Below, piece after piece: positions 14,061 through 21,862 of a stretch of 24,319 nucleotides of DNA. The notes beneath the pieces were generated by a model. That model did not search any database, was not told the origin of the DNA, and saw only the letters and a program-made list of their open reading frames with translations. How positions within the stretch are numbered: position 1 is the first letter of the stretch; every line of letters starts with the position of its first letter. Made by a program: the position numbers and the translations under genes. This stretch comes from JAFARZ01 sp035651595 (GTDB taxonomy: Bacteria; Actinomycetota; Actinomycetes; Streptosporangiales; Streptosporangiaceae). The DNA lies in contig DASRFJ010000155.1 in the NCBI GenBank assembly GCA_035651595.1, forward strand, positions 1 to 24,319. The letters run 5' to 3'.

Positions 14061-15236
14061 GTGGCAACGACACCCCGGCCGGGATTGCGGCACCGGTCCG
14101 CCGTCTGGGCGCTGATCGTGGCCGCGGGCATCGGGACAGCCGGCTGCGCTTCGGCGTCCGGCTCCGCCTCGTCGTCGGGCTCCGCCTCGGCGTCCGGCTC
14201 CGTCGTGTCGTCATCGCCGGCCGCGACGTTGCCCGCCGCGGCGGTATCGGCGCCGGCGCCCGGGCCGCAGTCGCTGGCCGAGACCGGCAGCACGCTGCTG
14301 TACCCGCTGTTCAACGAGTGGGCGAGCGGCTACAAGAATCAGTTCCCCAACGTCACGATCAGCACCGCCGGCACCGGATCAAGCACCGGCATCTCAGCGG
14401 CGGCAGGCGGGACGGCGGACATAGGTACCTCCGACGCGTACCTGTCCAGTGCCACCGCGGCCAGCCATCCGGCGCTGGAGAACGTCCCGCTGGCGATCTC
14501 CGCGCAGGTGGTCAGCTACAACGTGCCCGGCGTCCGGGCCAGTCTGAAGCTGAACAGCGCCCTGCTGGCGCAGATGTACCAGGGCCGGATCACGAGGTGG
14601 AACGACGCCGCCATCAGGGCGCTGAATCCGGGGGTTCCGCTGCCGGGCGTGAAGGTCGTTCCTGTGCACAGGTCCGACGGTTCCGGCGACACGTTCCTGT
14701 TCACCAGCTACCTTGCCAAACCGGGATCCAGCTGGGGGAACACGATCGATTTCGGGACCACTGTGGCGTGGCCACCGGTACCCGGGGCGCTCGCCGAGAA
14801 GGGGAACGGCGGCATGGTCACGGCGTGCGCGGCCACCACGGGGTGCGTGGCATACATCGGCATCAGCTACCTGCCGCGAGCCACGGCGGCCGGGCTTGGC
14901 GAGGCGCAGTTGCTCAACCGGGCCGGCGGTTATGTTCTGCCAGACGCCGCGAGCATCAGCGCGGCGGCGGCCGGCTTCGCCGCGAACACTCCCGCCAACG
15001 GCACGATCTCGCTGATCGATGGCCTGTCCGCCGGCGGCTATCCGATTGTCAACTACGAGTACGCGATAGTCAGCACGCACCAGCCGAGCGCCGCCAAGGC
15101 CACGACGCTGAGAGCCCTGCTGAACTGGATCCTCACCAGCGGAAGCTCGGCGGCGTACCTGTCGAAGGTCGACTTCCAGCCCCTGCCGTCCCAGGTCTCC
15201 GCGATCGCTGCCACGCTGATCGCCAGGATCGGCTGA
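14061..15236 (+). CDS. second PstS-like phosphate-binding lipoprotein
   Basis: A 391-aa lipoprotein with signal peptide and lipobox GTAGC (Cys29), then a Ser/Ala/Pro-rich tether (about 30-72). The PstS-type domain begins at LAETGSTLLYPLFNEWASGY, and shows AGTGSSTGISAAAGGTADIGTSDAYL, QMYQGRITRWNDAAIRALNPG and VHRSDGSGDTFLFTSYL, the expected phosphate-contact loops. It diverges clearly from the first PstS, with ISTAGTGSST replacing NSVGSGTGRS. It may have another affinity or a sensory role, feeding the same PstCAB. The start is GTG with AAGGGA about 8 nt upstream. The GntR-type gene starts 4 nt after its stop. Confidence 0.9.
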   Translation: MATTPRPGLRHRSAVWALIVAAGIGTAGCASASGSASSSGSASASGSVVSSSPAATLPAAAVSAPAPGPQSLAETGSTLLYPLFNEWASGYKNQFPNVTISTAGTGSSTGISAAAGGTADIGTSDAYLSSATAASHPALENVPLAISAQVVSYNVPGVRASLKLNSALLAQMYQGRITRWNDAAIRALNPGVPLPGVKVVPVHRSDGSGDTFLFTSYLAKPGSSWGNTIDFGTTVAWPPVPGALAEKGNGGMVTACAATTGCVAYIGISYLPRATAAGLGEAQLLNRAGGYVLPDAASISAAAAGFAANTPANGTISLIDGLSAGGYPIVNYEYAIVSTHQPSAAKATTLRALLNWILTSGSSAAYLSKVDFQPLPSQVSAIAATLIARIG

Positions 15237-15240
15237 CCTG

Positions 15241-15954
15241 ATGACCGACGCGCCAGTGCACCAGGCCGAGGTGCTCGCCGACCGGATCGCCGCGGCGCTG
15301 GTGCACCGCGAGCCCGGCTGGCGGCTGCCCAGGCGCAGCGCGCTGGCCCGCAGGTACAACGTCAGCCTGGGCGAAATCGACACCGCGATCATCGACCTCA
15401 CCCGCAGGTCCCTCGTCCGTCGCTTGCCGGACGGCCAGTTGTACCGGGCGAGCGCCGCCGATTACTGGGTGCCGCTCGAGGGAGTGACCGGGCTCGGCAC
15501 CAGGCTCGATCCGATGGGCAGCCCAGTCGAGTGCCATGCCCGGCACTGCGCGATCCGCGAGGCGCCGCAGGACATCGCCTGGGCGCTCGGCGTGCCGCCC
15601 AAGGAGCCGGTACTGGTGGTGCGGTCCGTGTGGACGCTGGCGGGCGACCCGGCCGCGATCTCGACCGGGTACCTGCCCGCCACGCCTGACCGCGGGGAGC
15701 CAGACTCCGGCACCGCCGGCGACTTCGCGGCGGTGCTGGACGTGCTGCCGGGGACGACGGCCAGACCCGCCGCGGTCAGCATCGAGATGTCCCCGCCGCA
15801 GCCGTCGGCGGCGCGCAGTCTGCGGCTGTCACCGGGCCGCCCGGTGACCCACGTGACGGTCCGCTTCGAGGACCAGCTGGGCACCCCGGCTGGGCTGTCC
15901 GTCGTATTGCTGCGGCCGGAGCTGTTCCGCATTGTCGTCGAAACCGTGGCGTAA
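15241..15954 (+). CDS. GntR-family transcriptional regulator (paralogue 2)
   Basis: A 237-aa protein paralogous to the one at 8099. The two share LADRIA, ALxxREPGWRLPRRSA, RRLPDGQLYRAS, GLxTRLDPMG and a C-terminal RPELFR/KPELFR. The N-terminal winged helix (about 10-72) is followed by a UTRA-like domain without the acidic DEN loop of paralogue 1. ATG at 15241 lies 4 nt after pstS2, so the two are almost certainly co-transcribed. The pairing of each regulator with a pstS gene argues for control of phosphate-binding protein expression. The ligand is unknown. Confidence 0.85.
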   Translation: MTDAPVHQAEVLADRIAAALVHREPGWRLPRRSALARRYNVSLGEIDTAIIDLTRRSLVRRLPDGQLYRASAADYWVPLEGVTGLGTRLDPMGSPVECHARHCAIREAPQDIAWALGVPPKEPVLVVRSVWTLAGDPAAISTGYLPATPDRGEPDSGTAGDFAAVLDVLPGTTARPAAVSIEMSPPQPSAARSLRLSPGRPVTHVTVRFEDQLGTPAGLSVVLLRPELFRIVVETVA

Positions 15955-16050
15955 CCCCTGTGAGAAGTTGTAACCAGGTGGACACGTACGGCCAGTTCCT
16001 GGGACTCTGGTGCGAAGATGCCGGCCGAGGTCGTGACAGGGGCAGTTCGG

Positions 16051-18012
16051 ATGCCACGGCGAGCCCGCTACCTCGTTCCGAGGGGCCTGCCGCGCCGTGG
16101 CGAGTTCATCGCTGCCTGCGCCGTCCTTCTCGTCCTGGCTCACGCGGTGTTCGCGCAGCTCACGCTCGTGGTCGCCGTCGTCTGCTACCTGATCGGCAAG
16201 CTGACCCGATGGCGTTCCCAGTGGCTGCTCGCTCCGGCGATGACCGGCCTGGTGTGGACGCTCGCCGCGGGCCCGCGCGTCGCCGCGGCCGGCTTCGCTG
16301 CCGGTCCCGCGCACATCCTCGGATATCTGAGCGCTCCCGGCCATGAGCTCGACCACGTGCTGCGCCCCGTCGGCGCGTATGCGGGGGCCAGCGGCTGGCT
16401 GTTCCGGCAGCTGCCGCTCGCGCTCCTGGCCGGTTGCGCCGAGGCCGGCCTTGCGCTGTGGCTGAGCTGGCTGCATACCGATGAGTGGGACCTGCCACGG
16501 CCGCGCCCTGGCCTGCTGCTCGCGCTACGCCGGCTGCTCCTGATCCGCAGGATCCGCGGCGGGGGCCTGGTCACCAGGGACGGTGCGTGCCTCGGCATCG
16601 CGCCGGACGACGGCGCGCGGGTCGGGTTGTCCTGGTCCGAGGTCAGTGGCGGGGTGCTGGTCTGCGGTTCGGTCGCGCCGGATCCGCTGATCACGAGCTT
16701 CCAGTTGGTGCACGCGGCGTTGCGACGGCGCAAGCCGGTGCTCACGGTCGACCTGACCGCGGACCCCGCGGTGCCCCGGCTGCTGGCCGGCGCGTGCGCG
16801 GCGGCCGGAATACCGCTGCGGGCGTTCGGCGTGACCGTGCCAGGTGCCCAGGCCGCCTGTTACGACCCGTTCCGGCTCGGCCCGCCGTCGCACCGCGCCG
16901 AGCTGGTGGCCGGGATGCTGAGCTGGGATGGCGCCGCCAGCCAGCACCGCCGCGGTTGCGTCGCGTACCTGGAGGACGTCTTCGAGCTGCTCGATGCCGC
17001 GCCGGGAGATCCGCGGGTGCCGGTGCTCGACGAGGTGCTGCACCTGCTCAACCCGGGCGCGCTGCGGGCGCGGGCGCGGCACGTACCGGATGTCTACGCA
17101 CGCCGCGTCGTGCTCGCGGAGCGGACCGGGGTCTCGGCCAGCCTGATCGACGCCGAGCCCGCCACCACCGCGCGGCTCGCGGCCGGCCTTCGGGCGCTGC
17201 GCGCGTCGGAAGCCGGGCGCTGGCTGCGGCAGCCCGTGGGCGGGCAGCTGTCCCCGATCGACCTCGGCCAGGTGGTGTCGAGCCGTACGGCGGCCCTGTT
17301 CCGTGTCGCGCCCGCCGCGGACGCCGCCGCCAACGGCGCTGCCGCCAACGGCACCGCCGCCACACCGGACTGCGGCGCGATGCTGACCAGGCTGGTCTGC
17401 CACGACCTGCTCGCGCTCGACGCGCGGTTGCGTGGCATCGGCGTGGACGGTGACGGTCTGGTGTGGCTGACCGGCTGCGAGGCCCTTGACGAGCAGACGC
17501 TGGCCGCCCTGATCGCGGCCGGCGCCGCCGCTGGCCTGCCGGTGGTGGCGACGACTTCGGCCACGCGCGCGGCCGCCGAGCTCGCGGAGCTGCCCAACGC
17601 CCTGGTCGTGCACCGGGTCAGCGAACCGGGCGCGGCCCGCCGGCTCGCCGCGGTGGCCGCGCCCCGGCTGCTCCCCGCTGCCGGGCGGCCGGCGTCAGGG
17701 CCAGCTTCCGGACAGCTGGCCGGTGGCCCGGTCCCGGCTGGCCCGGTCCCGGCTGGCCCGGTCCCGGCTGGCCCGGTCCCCGCGGGTCCGCTCTCCGGCG
17801 GCCCCCAGCCCGCGCCGGTACCGGTGCCGGGTCACGGGCCGGGGCAGGGGGTCGAGGTGCCGGCCGTGGTGAGCGCGGAGGATATCGCCACGCTGGGCGA
17901 GGCCGAATTCGTCCTCGCGGTCGCCCGGCCGCGACGCATCGTGCCGCGCGCCCTCGCGGTGCGGCCACGGGAACTCACCGTACGACCACGGGACCCGGGA
18001 CGGCCCGGGTGA
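16051..18012 (+). CDS. membrane protein with degenerate VirD4/TraG-like ATPase domain (gene A)
   Basis: A 653-aa protein (664 aa from ATG at 16018). ATG 16051 is preferred because AGGGG lies 8 nt upstream. Residue numbers here count from 16018. Three or four membrane helices lie at about 30-60, 68-95 and 128-151. From about 205 the order of landmarks follows the VirD4/TraG coupling ATPases: VSGGVLVCGS (P-loop strand), KPVLTVDLTADP, CYDPFRLGPP, then LVWLTGCEAL and LPVVATTSATRAAAE near 481-520. Each catalytic site is altered: CGSVAPDPL replaces GxxGxGKT, and TGCE replaces the Walker B DE. A (GPVPA)4 repeat and a Pro/Arg-rich tail end the protein. It looks like a pseudo-ATPase. The assignment rests on motif order only; function is unknown. 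Confidence 0.7.
   Translation: MPRRARYLVPRGLPRRGEFIAACAVLLVLAHAVFAQLTLVVAVVCYLIGKLTRWRSQWLLAPAMTGLVWTLAAGPRVAAAGFAAGPAHILGYLSAPGHELDHVLRPVGAYAGASGWLFRQLPLALLAGCAEAGLALWLSWLHTDEWDLPRPRPGLLLALRRLLLIRRIRGGGLVTRDGACLGIAPDDGARVGLSWSEVSGGVLVCGSVAPDPLITSFQLVHAALRRRKPVLTVDLTADPAVPRLLAGACAAAGIPLRAFGVTVPGAQAACYDPFRLGPPSHRAELVAGMLSWDGAASQHRRGCVAYLEDVFELLDAAPGDPRVPVLDEVLHLLNPGALRARARHVPDVYARRVVLAERTGVSASLIDAEPATTARLAAGLRALRASEAGRWLRQPVGGQLSPIDLGQVVSSRTAALFRVAPAADAAANGAAANGTAATPDCGAMLTRLVCHDLLALDARLRGIGVDGDGLVWLTGCEALDEQTLAALIAAGAAAGLPVVATTSATRAAAELAELPNALVVHRVSEPGAARRLAAVAAPRLLPAAGRPASGPASGQLAGGPVPAGPVPAGPVPAGPVPAGPLSGGPQPAPVPVPGHGPGQGVEVPAVVSAEDIATLGEAEFVLAVARPRRIVPRALAVRPRELTVRPRDPGRPG
17725..17784 (+). 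repeat. in-frame 15-bp tandem repeat, four units
   Basis: The unit GGCCCGGTCCCGGCT is present three times exactly (17725-17769) and once with changes at its 3' end (17770-17784). It encodes GPVPA four times in the C-terminal linker of gene A. Confidence 0.9.
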
Positions 18013-20105
18013 GCGACCCCGAGACGACCACCGGCCGGCTGTTCCTCGGCTGGCAGTACGCGACGCCGTACCCGGCGCCAGGACCGCCGCCCCGTCGGCC
18101 GACTCCGCCCGAACGCGAGCAGGTCGTCCCCGGCTGGGTGGCCGCGCAGCGCCGCGAGGAGAACCGGCTCAGCCGCCCGCTGCGGGCGGCCGCCGTGCTG
18201 GGTGCCGTGATCATCGCCGTCGCGCTGGCGACCGGCGCGGCGGGCTGGTTCAACCCGCTGGCCGCCGGGTTCGTGGCCGCGCTGGGCGCGGTCGTCGCGG
18301 TCGTCAGCGTCAACGCGGTCTGGCAGGGTGAGCGCGCGCTTGGTGAGCGGGTGGCCGCCGAACGGCGCCGGGTGGCGAATATCCGCGCCGAGTCGGAGAG
18401 CAAGCTGTACACGTGGCAGGCCGAGCACGCTAACCGTGTGCGTGAATGGCAGGCCAGGCGCGTCGCGTACGAACATCAGAAACGCTGGTACGCGGTTCCG
18501 GTCCCGGCGGGCGTGCACCGGGTCGACATCGCCGGCGGAACCGCGTCCGGCTGGTCGGCGCTGCTCACCACCGCCGCCGCGCGCCCGCTCGCCGAAGGAC
18601 GCTCGGTCACCGTCCTCGACCTCACCGAGTCCGCCGTGGCGAGCGACCTCATCGGATTCGCGCGTTCGGCCGGGATCAGTCCTCAGGTGTGGTTGCTGCC
18701 CGCCGACCTTGCCGCGCTCGACCTGGGCCGGGACCTGGACAACGCGGCGCTGGCGGACGTGCTGACGCAGGCGCTGAGCGCTGGCGAAGAGCAGGTGTCG
18801 ACCCGCGACCTGGCCGCTGACCACGCGCTGCTGGAGCGGGTTCTCGGCGTGCTGGGCGGTGCGCCCGCCGCGATCGGCGGCGTTGCCGCGGCGCTGCGCG
18901 CCCTCGCCCAGGCGGGGAACCCGGCCGACGACGTGGCGGCGGGGCTGCTCGACGACGCGCAGGCCGACCGGCTGCGGGCCATGTTCGGCAACGGCGCGAC
19001 GGACCGGGTGGTCGTCGAGCGTGCCTGGGCGCTTGAGGCACAACTGCGCCCGCTGGCCGCGGCCGGTACCGCCCCGCCGCCGGAACCCAGCGCGCTGCGC
19101 GTCTTCGCGCTCGGCAGCCGGGCCGGCGTGGTGACGGGCAAGGTGCTCGCCGGGTATCTCACGGTCGCGCTCACCCACGCGCTGCGCCAGGTCGAGCCGG
19201 ACGAGCCGTGGCGGCACACGGTCTTCGTGCTCGGCGCGGACCGGCTGCGCGGCGATCTGCTCGACCGGCTCAGCGACGCGTGCGAGACCAGCGGGACCGG
19301 GCTTGTGCTCGGGTACCGGACGATCGGCACGCACGTCAAGGAGCGGCTTGGCCGCGGCAACGCGGCTGTTGGGTTCATGCGGCTCGGCAACGCCGACGAC
19401 GCGCGAGCGGCCAGCGAGCAGATCGGGACCGAACACCGCTTCGTGCTGTCCCAGCTGACCGAGACGCTCGGGTACTCGGTGACCGACACGACGGCCAGCT
19501 CCTACACGAGCACGATCGGCGGCACCGGCTCGGTGACCGCGTCCCGCTCGGCAGGCACGGCCACCTCGACGGCGTCCGGTCGCGGGCACGGCGGGAGCAA
19601 CGGCCCGCTGCCGTTCACCGGGCAGACCTCCTCCTCGCGCAGCAGCCAGTCAGGCGAGTCGCGCACGGAGTCGGTCGGCGACACGGTCAGCGCGGGGATC
19701 AGCGAGTCCACCGCGTGGGGCGCAACCACGTCGGCGGCCGACGGTGCCAGCGAGTCGCTGGCCGCGGCCGCCCAGCGGTCCAGGGAGTTCCTGGTCGAAC
19801 AGTACGAGCTCCAGCAGCTGCCGGTCAGTGCGGTGATCCTGAGCTACGCCGGTCCTGGCGGCCGCGAGCTGGTTCTCGCCGACGCGAACCCCGGCATCGG
19901 CGGGCTCGGTACCGCCACGATGCACACGCTCGACGAGTTCGCCGCGCTGCCGCCCGTCCCGCGCACTCCGGCGGTCCCCGTCAGCCGAGCAGCCTGCGAT
20001 GCCGCCAGCCAAGCCGCCCGCGGCGCTGCCGCGAGCCGGTCCGCCGTCCCGCCGAACCTCGGCCCGCCGCCGCCCCGCCTGGACTGGCGCAGGGACCGTA
20101 CGTGA
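18009..20105 (+). CDS. membrane protein with HerA/TraM-recognition-like domain, altered P-loop (gene B)
   Basis: A 698-aa protein. After a Pro-rich N-terminus, two membrane helices (about 58-80 and 84-104) lead into a charged helical stretch (107-160) rich in Arg/Glu. A P-loop-like segment follows, IAGGTASGWSALLTT (174-188), in which Trp182 stands where Walker A Lys is expected, and then VTVLDLTES. Residues 403-488 read as the C-terminal part of HerA/TraM-type ATPases: HTVFVLGADRL in place of Walker B DE, then GLVLGYRTIGTHVKERLG, FMRLGNADDARAASEQIG and EHRFVLSQLTETLG. A Ser/Thr/Gly-rich insertion (490-585) separates this from a terminal LQQLPVSAVILSY...RELVLADANPGI. The GTG start overlaps the gene A stop (GTGA). 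Function is unknown. Confidence 0.72.
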   Translation: MSDPETTTGRLFLGWQYATPYPAPGPPPRRPTPPEREQVVPGWVAAQRREENRLSRPLRAAAVLGAVIIAVALATGAAGWFNPLAAGFVAALGAVVAVVSVNAVWQGERALGERVAAERRRVANIRAESESKLYTWQAEHANRVREWQARRVAYEHQKRWYAVPVPAGVHRVDIAGGTASGWSALLTTAAARPLAEGRSVTVLDLTESAVASDLIGFARSAGISPQVWLLPADLAALDLGRDLDNAALADVLTQALSAGEEQVSTRDLAADHALLERVLGVLGGAPAAIGGVAAALRALAQAGNPADDVAAGLLDDAQADRLRAMFGNGATDRVVVERAWALEAQLRPLAAAGTAPPPEPSALRVFALGSRAGVVTGKVLAGYLTVALTHALRQVEPDEPWRHTVFVLGADRLRGDLLDRLSDACETSGTGLVLGYRTIGTHVKERLGRGNAAVGFMRLGNADDARAASEQIGTEHRFVLSQLTETLGYSVTDTTASSYTSTIGGTGSVTASRSAGTATSTASGRGHGGSNGPLPFTGQTSSSRSSQSGESRTESVGDTVSAGISESTAWGATTSAADGASESLAAAAQRSREFLVEQYELQQLPVSAVILSYAGPGGRELVLADANPGIGGLGTATMHTLDEFAALPPVPRTPAVPVSRAACDAASQAARGAAASRSAVPPNLGPPPPRLDWRRDRT

Positions 20106-20161
20106 CCGCGGGAATACCGATACCGATGGCGCGCCCGTACGTAAGCTGATATTCACTTAGG

Positions 20162-21862
20162 GTGACTTCGTGGGTCGCCGTGCTGAACCAGCTCACCGTG
20201 ACCGGCCGGCCTTGGCTCGCCGTCGCGCCCGATGCGGCGGCCGCCGCCTGCCTGCCGGATGAGTGGCGCGACGACGTGCCGGTCATCGATGTCACCACGG
20301 CGCGGAACGCACCGGTCACCGTGAACCCGTTCGAGCCAGGACCAGGCAGCGGCGTGCAGGCGCACGCCAGCAGGCTCGCCGCGTTGATCGAGTCCGTCTT
20401 CCGGCCGCCCGGCCCGGTGCGCGCCGTGATCCGGCTCGCGCTGCGCCGCGCCTACGCCGAATCCGGCTGGGATCTCGTCACCGGCGCCGCACCGCCGGGG
20501 GCCGCCGCGGCCCCCGGTATTCCCACGCTCGCGGACCTGCGCCAGGCCGCACACGACACGCTCGCCGAGCTTGACGCGGACGCCTCGCTGAGGCTGGCCG
20601 TCCGCGGGCTCCTCGACGCCAGGCTCGGCACGCTGTGGACCGGCCCGGCCGGGCGGTACCTGGCGGGCGGTCATCCCGCCGACGTGGCGGCCCTGCTCAC
20701 CCGCGGGGTGGTCTTCACCGCCGGCGACCTGGCCGACGAACAAGACGCGGCGTTCCTCACCGGTGTGCTGCTGATCCGGCTGGCTGAGCAGCCGCAGCCG
20801 GTCCGCCAGATCCGCGAGGTCTGCCAGGCACCGGCACGGCGCGCGCTGGTGCTTGCCGTGCCGCCCGCGCGCACGCACCGGCTCCGCGCGCTGCTCGACG
20901 ACGCCCGGAGCGCCGGCGTCGAGGTGATCCACGCCGGTTATCCCCGCACGTCGCTCCCGGCCGCCAGCGCGGCCCCGGCCGCCAGCGCGGCGCCAGGAGC
21001 CACCCAGGTGCCGCTGCTCAGCCGCAGATCGCCCGCCTGCGGCCTGCTCTGCCGGCAGCGCCCGTGCTCGGGGCGAGAGCTGCACGCCGCGAGCCTGCTC
21101 GCGGGCGGCGACGGCCAGGTCTGGTTCCGGCTGTGGGGCGAGGCCCTGGTGCTGGCGTTCCTCACCGGACGGCCGCTGCCCAAGGTGCCCGCGCTGCTGC
21201 GCAGGCGCTGGCCAGCGATCGACGCGCGGACCCGCGAGTGCCTGCTGGCCACCGTCGTGGACGGCGCGGTGTCGGCCCGTGCGCACGCCGTCCGGCACAG
21301 CTACGAGCCGAAGCGGCTGATCGCCGCCGTCGCCACCACCGCCGCCGGCCTGCTCGCCGCGGCAACCGCTGCCGGAGCCCAGGCACCCGGAGCCCAGGCA
21401 CCCGGAGCCCAGGCAGCCGGAACCGACGCGTCCCGCCTGCCCACGCCGATCCGGGCCGGGCACGTGTGGGTGATCCCCCAGCTCCGCTGGCTGCACGAGG
21501 CGGACCGGCTCCGCGCGGCGGACCGCGCAGACATCGCACCGCCGCTTGACTTCGAACTGGCGGGCCTCACCGACTGGCCCGGCATCCGGGTCGGCGACCG
21601 GCTGGACGCGCTGCACCGTCACCGGATGTCGATGGCCTACCCGCCCAACCGCCGCATCGCGACGATCGCCCTGACCGGAGCGGACACGTTCGCCGCGGAC
21701 CTGGCGATCGCCGGCATCGGCCTCGGCGCGCAGCAGCAACTCCGCCACGCGGGCCGCGTCCTCGGCGCCGCGGGCTGGCTGGAGGCCGTCCTTTCCTGGC
21801 CGGAACGGCTGATCGGCCACCCGGTGCCCGGCGGGTACCGGATAGCATCGGGCCAGAGATGA
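20162..21862 (+). CDS. HerA-like protein lacking the P-loop region (gene C)
   Basis: A 566-aa protein. Residues 17-210 look like the middle of a HerA/VirB4-type ATPase: VTVNPFEPGPGSGVQAHASRL, a helical insert, PTLADLRQA, LGTLWTGPAGRYLAGGHPADV, then RGVVFTAGDLADEQDAAFLTGVL. The N-terminal Walker A region that should precede this is absent. Later come a Cys cluster CGLLCRQRPCSGRELHAA (Cys293, Cys297, Cys302) and two Ala/Pro repeats at 267-278 and 406-420. No membrane helix or signal peptide is convincing. The start GTG 20162 follows an in-frame stop at 20147 and has no good ribosome site. It lies 56 nt after gene B and overlaps murT by ATGA. Function is unknown. Confidence 0.68.
   Translation: MTSWVAVLNQLTVTGRPWLAVAPDAAAAACLPDEWRDDVPVIDVTTARNAPVTVNPFEPGPGSGVQAHASRLAALIESVFRPPGPVRAVIRLALRRAYAESGWDLVTGAAPPGAAAAPGIPTLADLRQAAHDTLAELDADASLRLAVRGLLDARLGTLWTGPAGRYLAGGHPADVAALLTRGVVFTAGDLADEQDAAFLTGVLLIRLAEQPQPVRQIREVCQAPARRALVLAVPPARTHRLRALLDDARSAGVEVIHAGYPRTSLPAASAAPAASAAPGATQVPLLSRRSPACGLLCRQRPCSGRELHAASLLAGGDGQVWFRLWGEALVLAFLTGRPLPKVPALLRRRWPAIDARTRECLLATVVDGAVSARAHAVRHSYEPKRLIAAVATTAAGLLAAATAAGAQAPGAQAPGAQAAGTDASRLPTPIRAGHVWVIPQLRWLHEADRLRAADRADIAPPLDFELAGLTDWPGIRVGDRLDALHRHRMSMAYPPNRRIATIALTGADTFAADLAIAGIGLGAQQQLRHAGRVLGAAGWLEAVLSWPERLIGHPVPGGYRIASGQR
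20957..20992 (+). repeat. in-frame 18-bp direct repeat, two units
   Basis: CCGGCCGCCAGCGCGGCC (20957-20974) is repeated with one change at 20975-20992, encoding PAASAA twice in a linker of gene C. Confidence 0.85.
21374..21418 (+). repeat. in-frame 15-bp tandem repeat, three units
   Basis: GGAGCCCAGGCACCC occurs at 21374-21388 and 21389-21403 and, with one change, at 21404-21418. It encodes GAQAP, GAQAP, GAQAA in gene C. Confidence 0.9.

Noticed and set aside
17725..17784. CRISPR-like repeat array
   Set aside because: Units are 15 bp, directly adjacent without spacers, and in frame within a coding gene.
17832..19589. 585-codon minus-strand ORF across genes A and B
   Set aside because: It is the reverse complement of a well-supported coding frame; its Arg/Gly/His-rich composition is typical of shadow ORFs in high-GC DNA.
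16051..21862. HerA-based anti-phage defence system or conjugative element
   Set aside because: No nuclease, Sir2, NurA, relaxase, integrase or att-like repeat is present, and the ATPase motifs are degenerate. The idea was kept only as distant homology.
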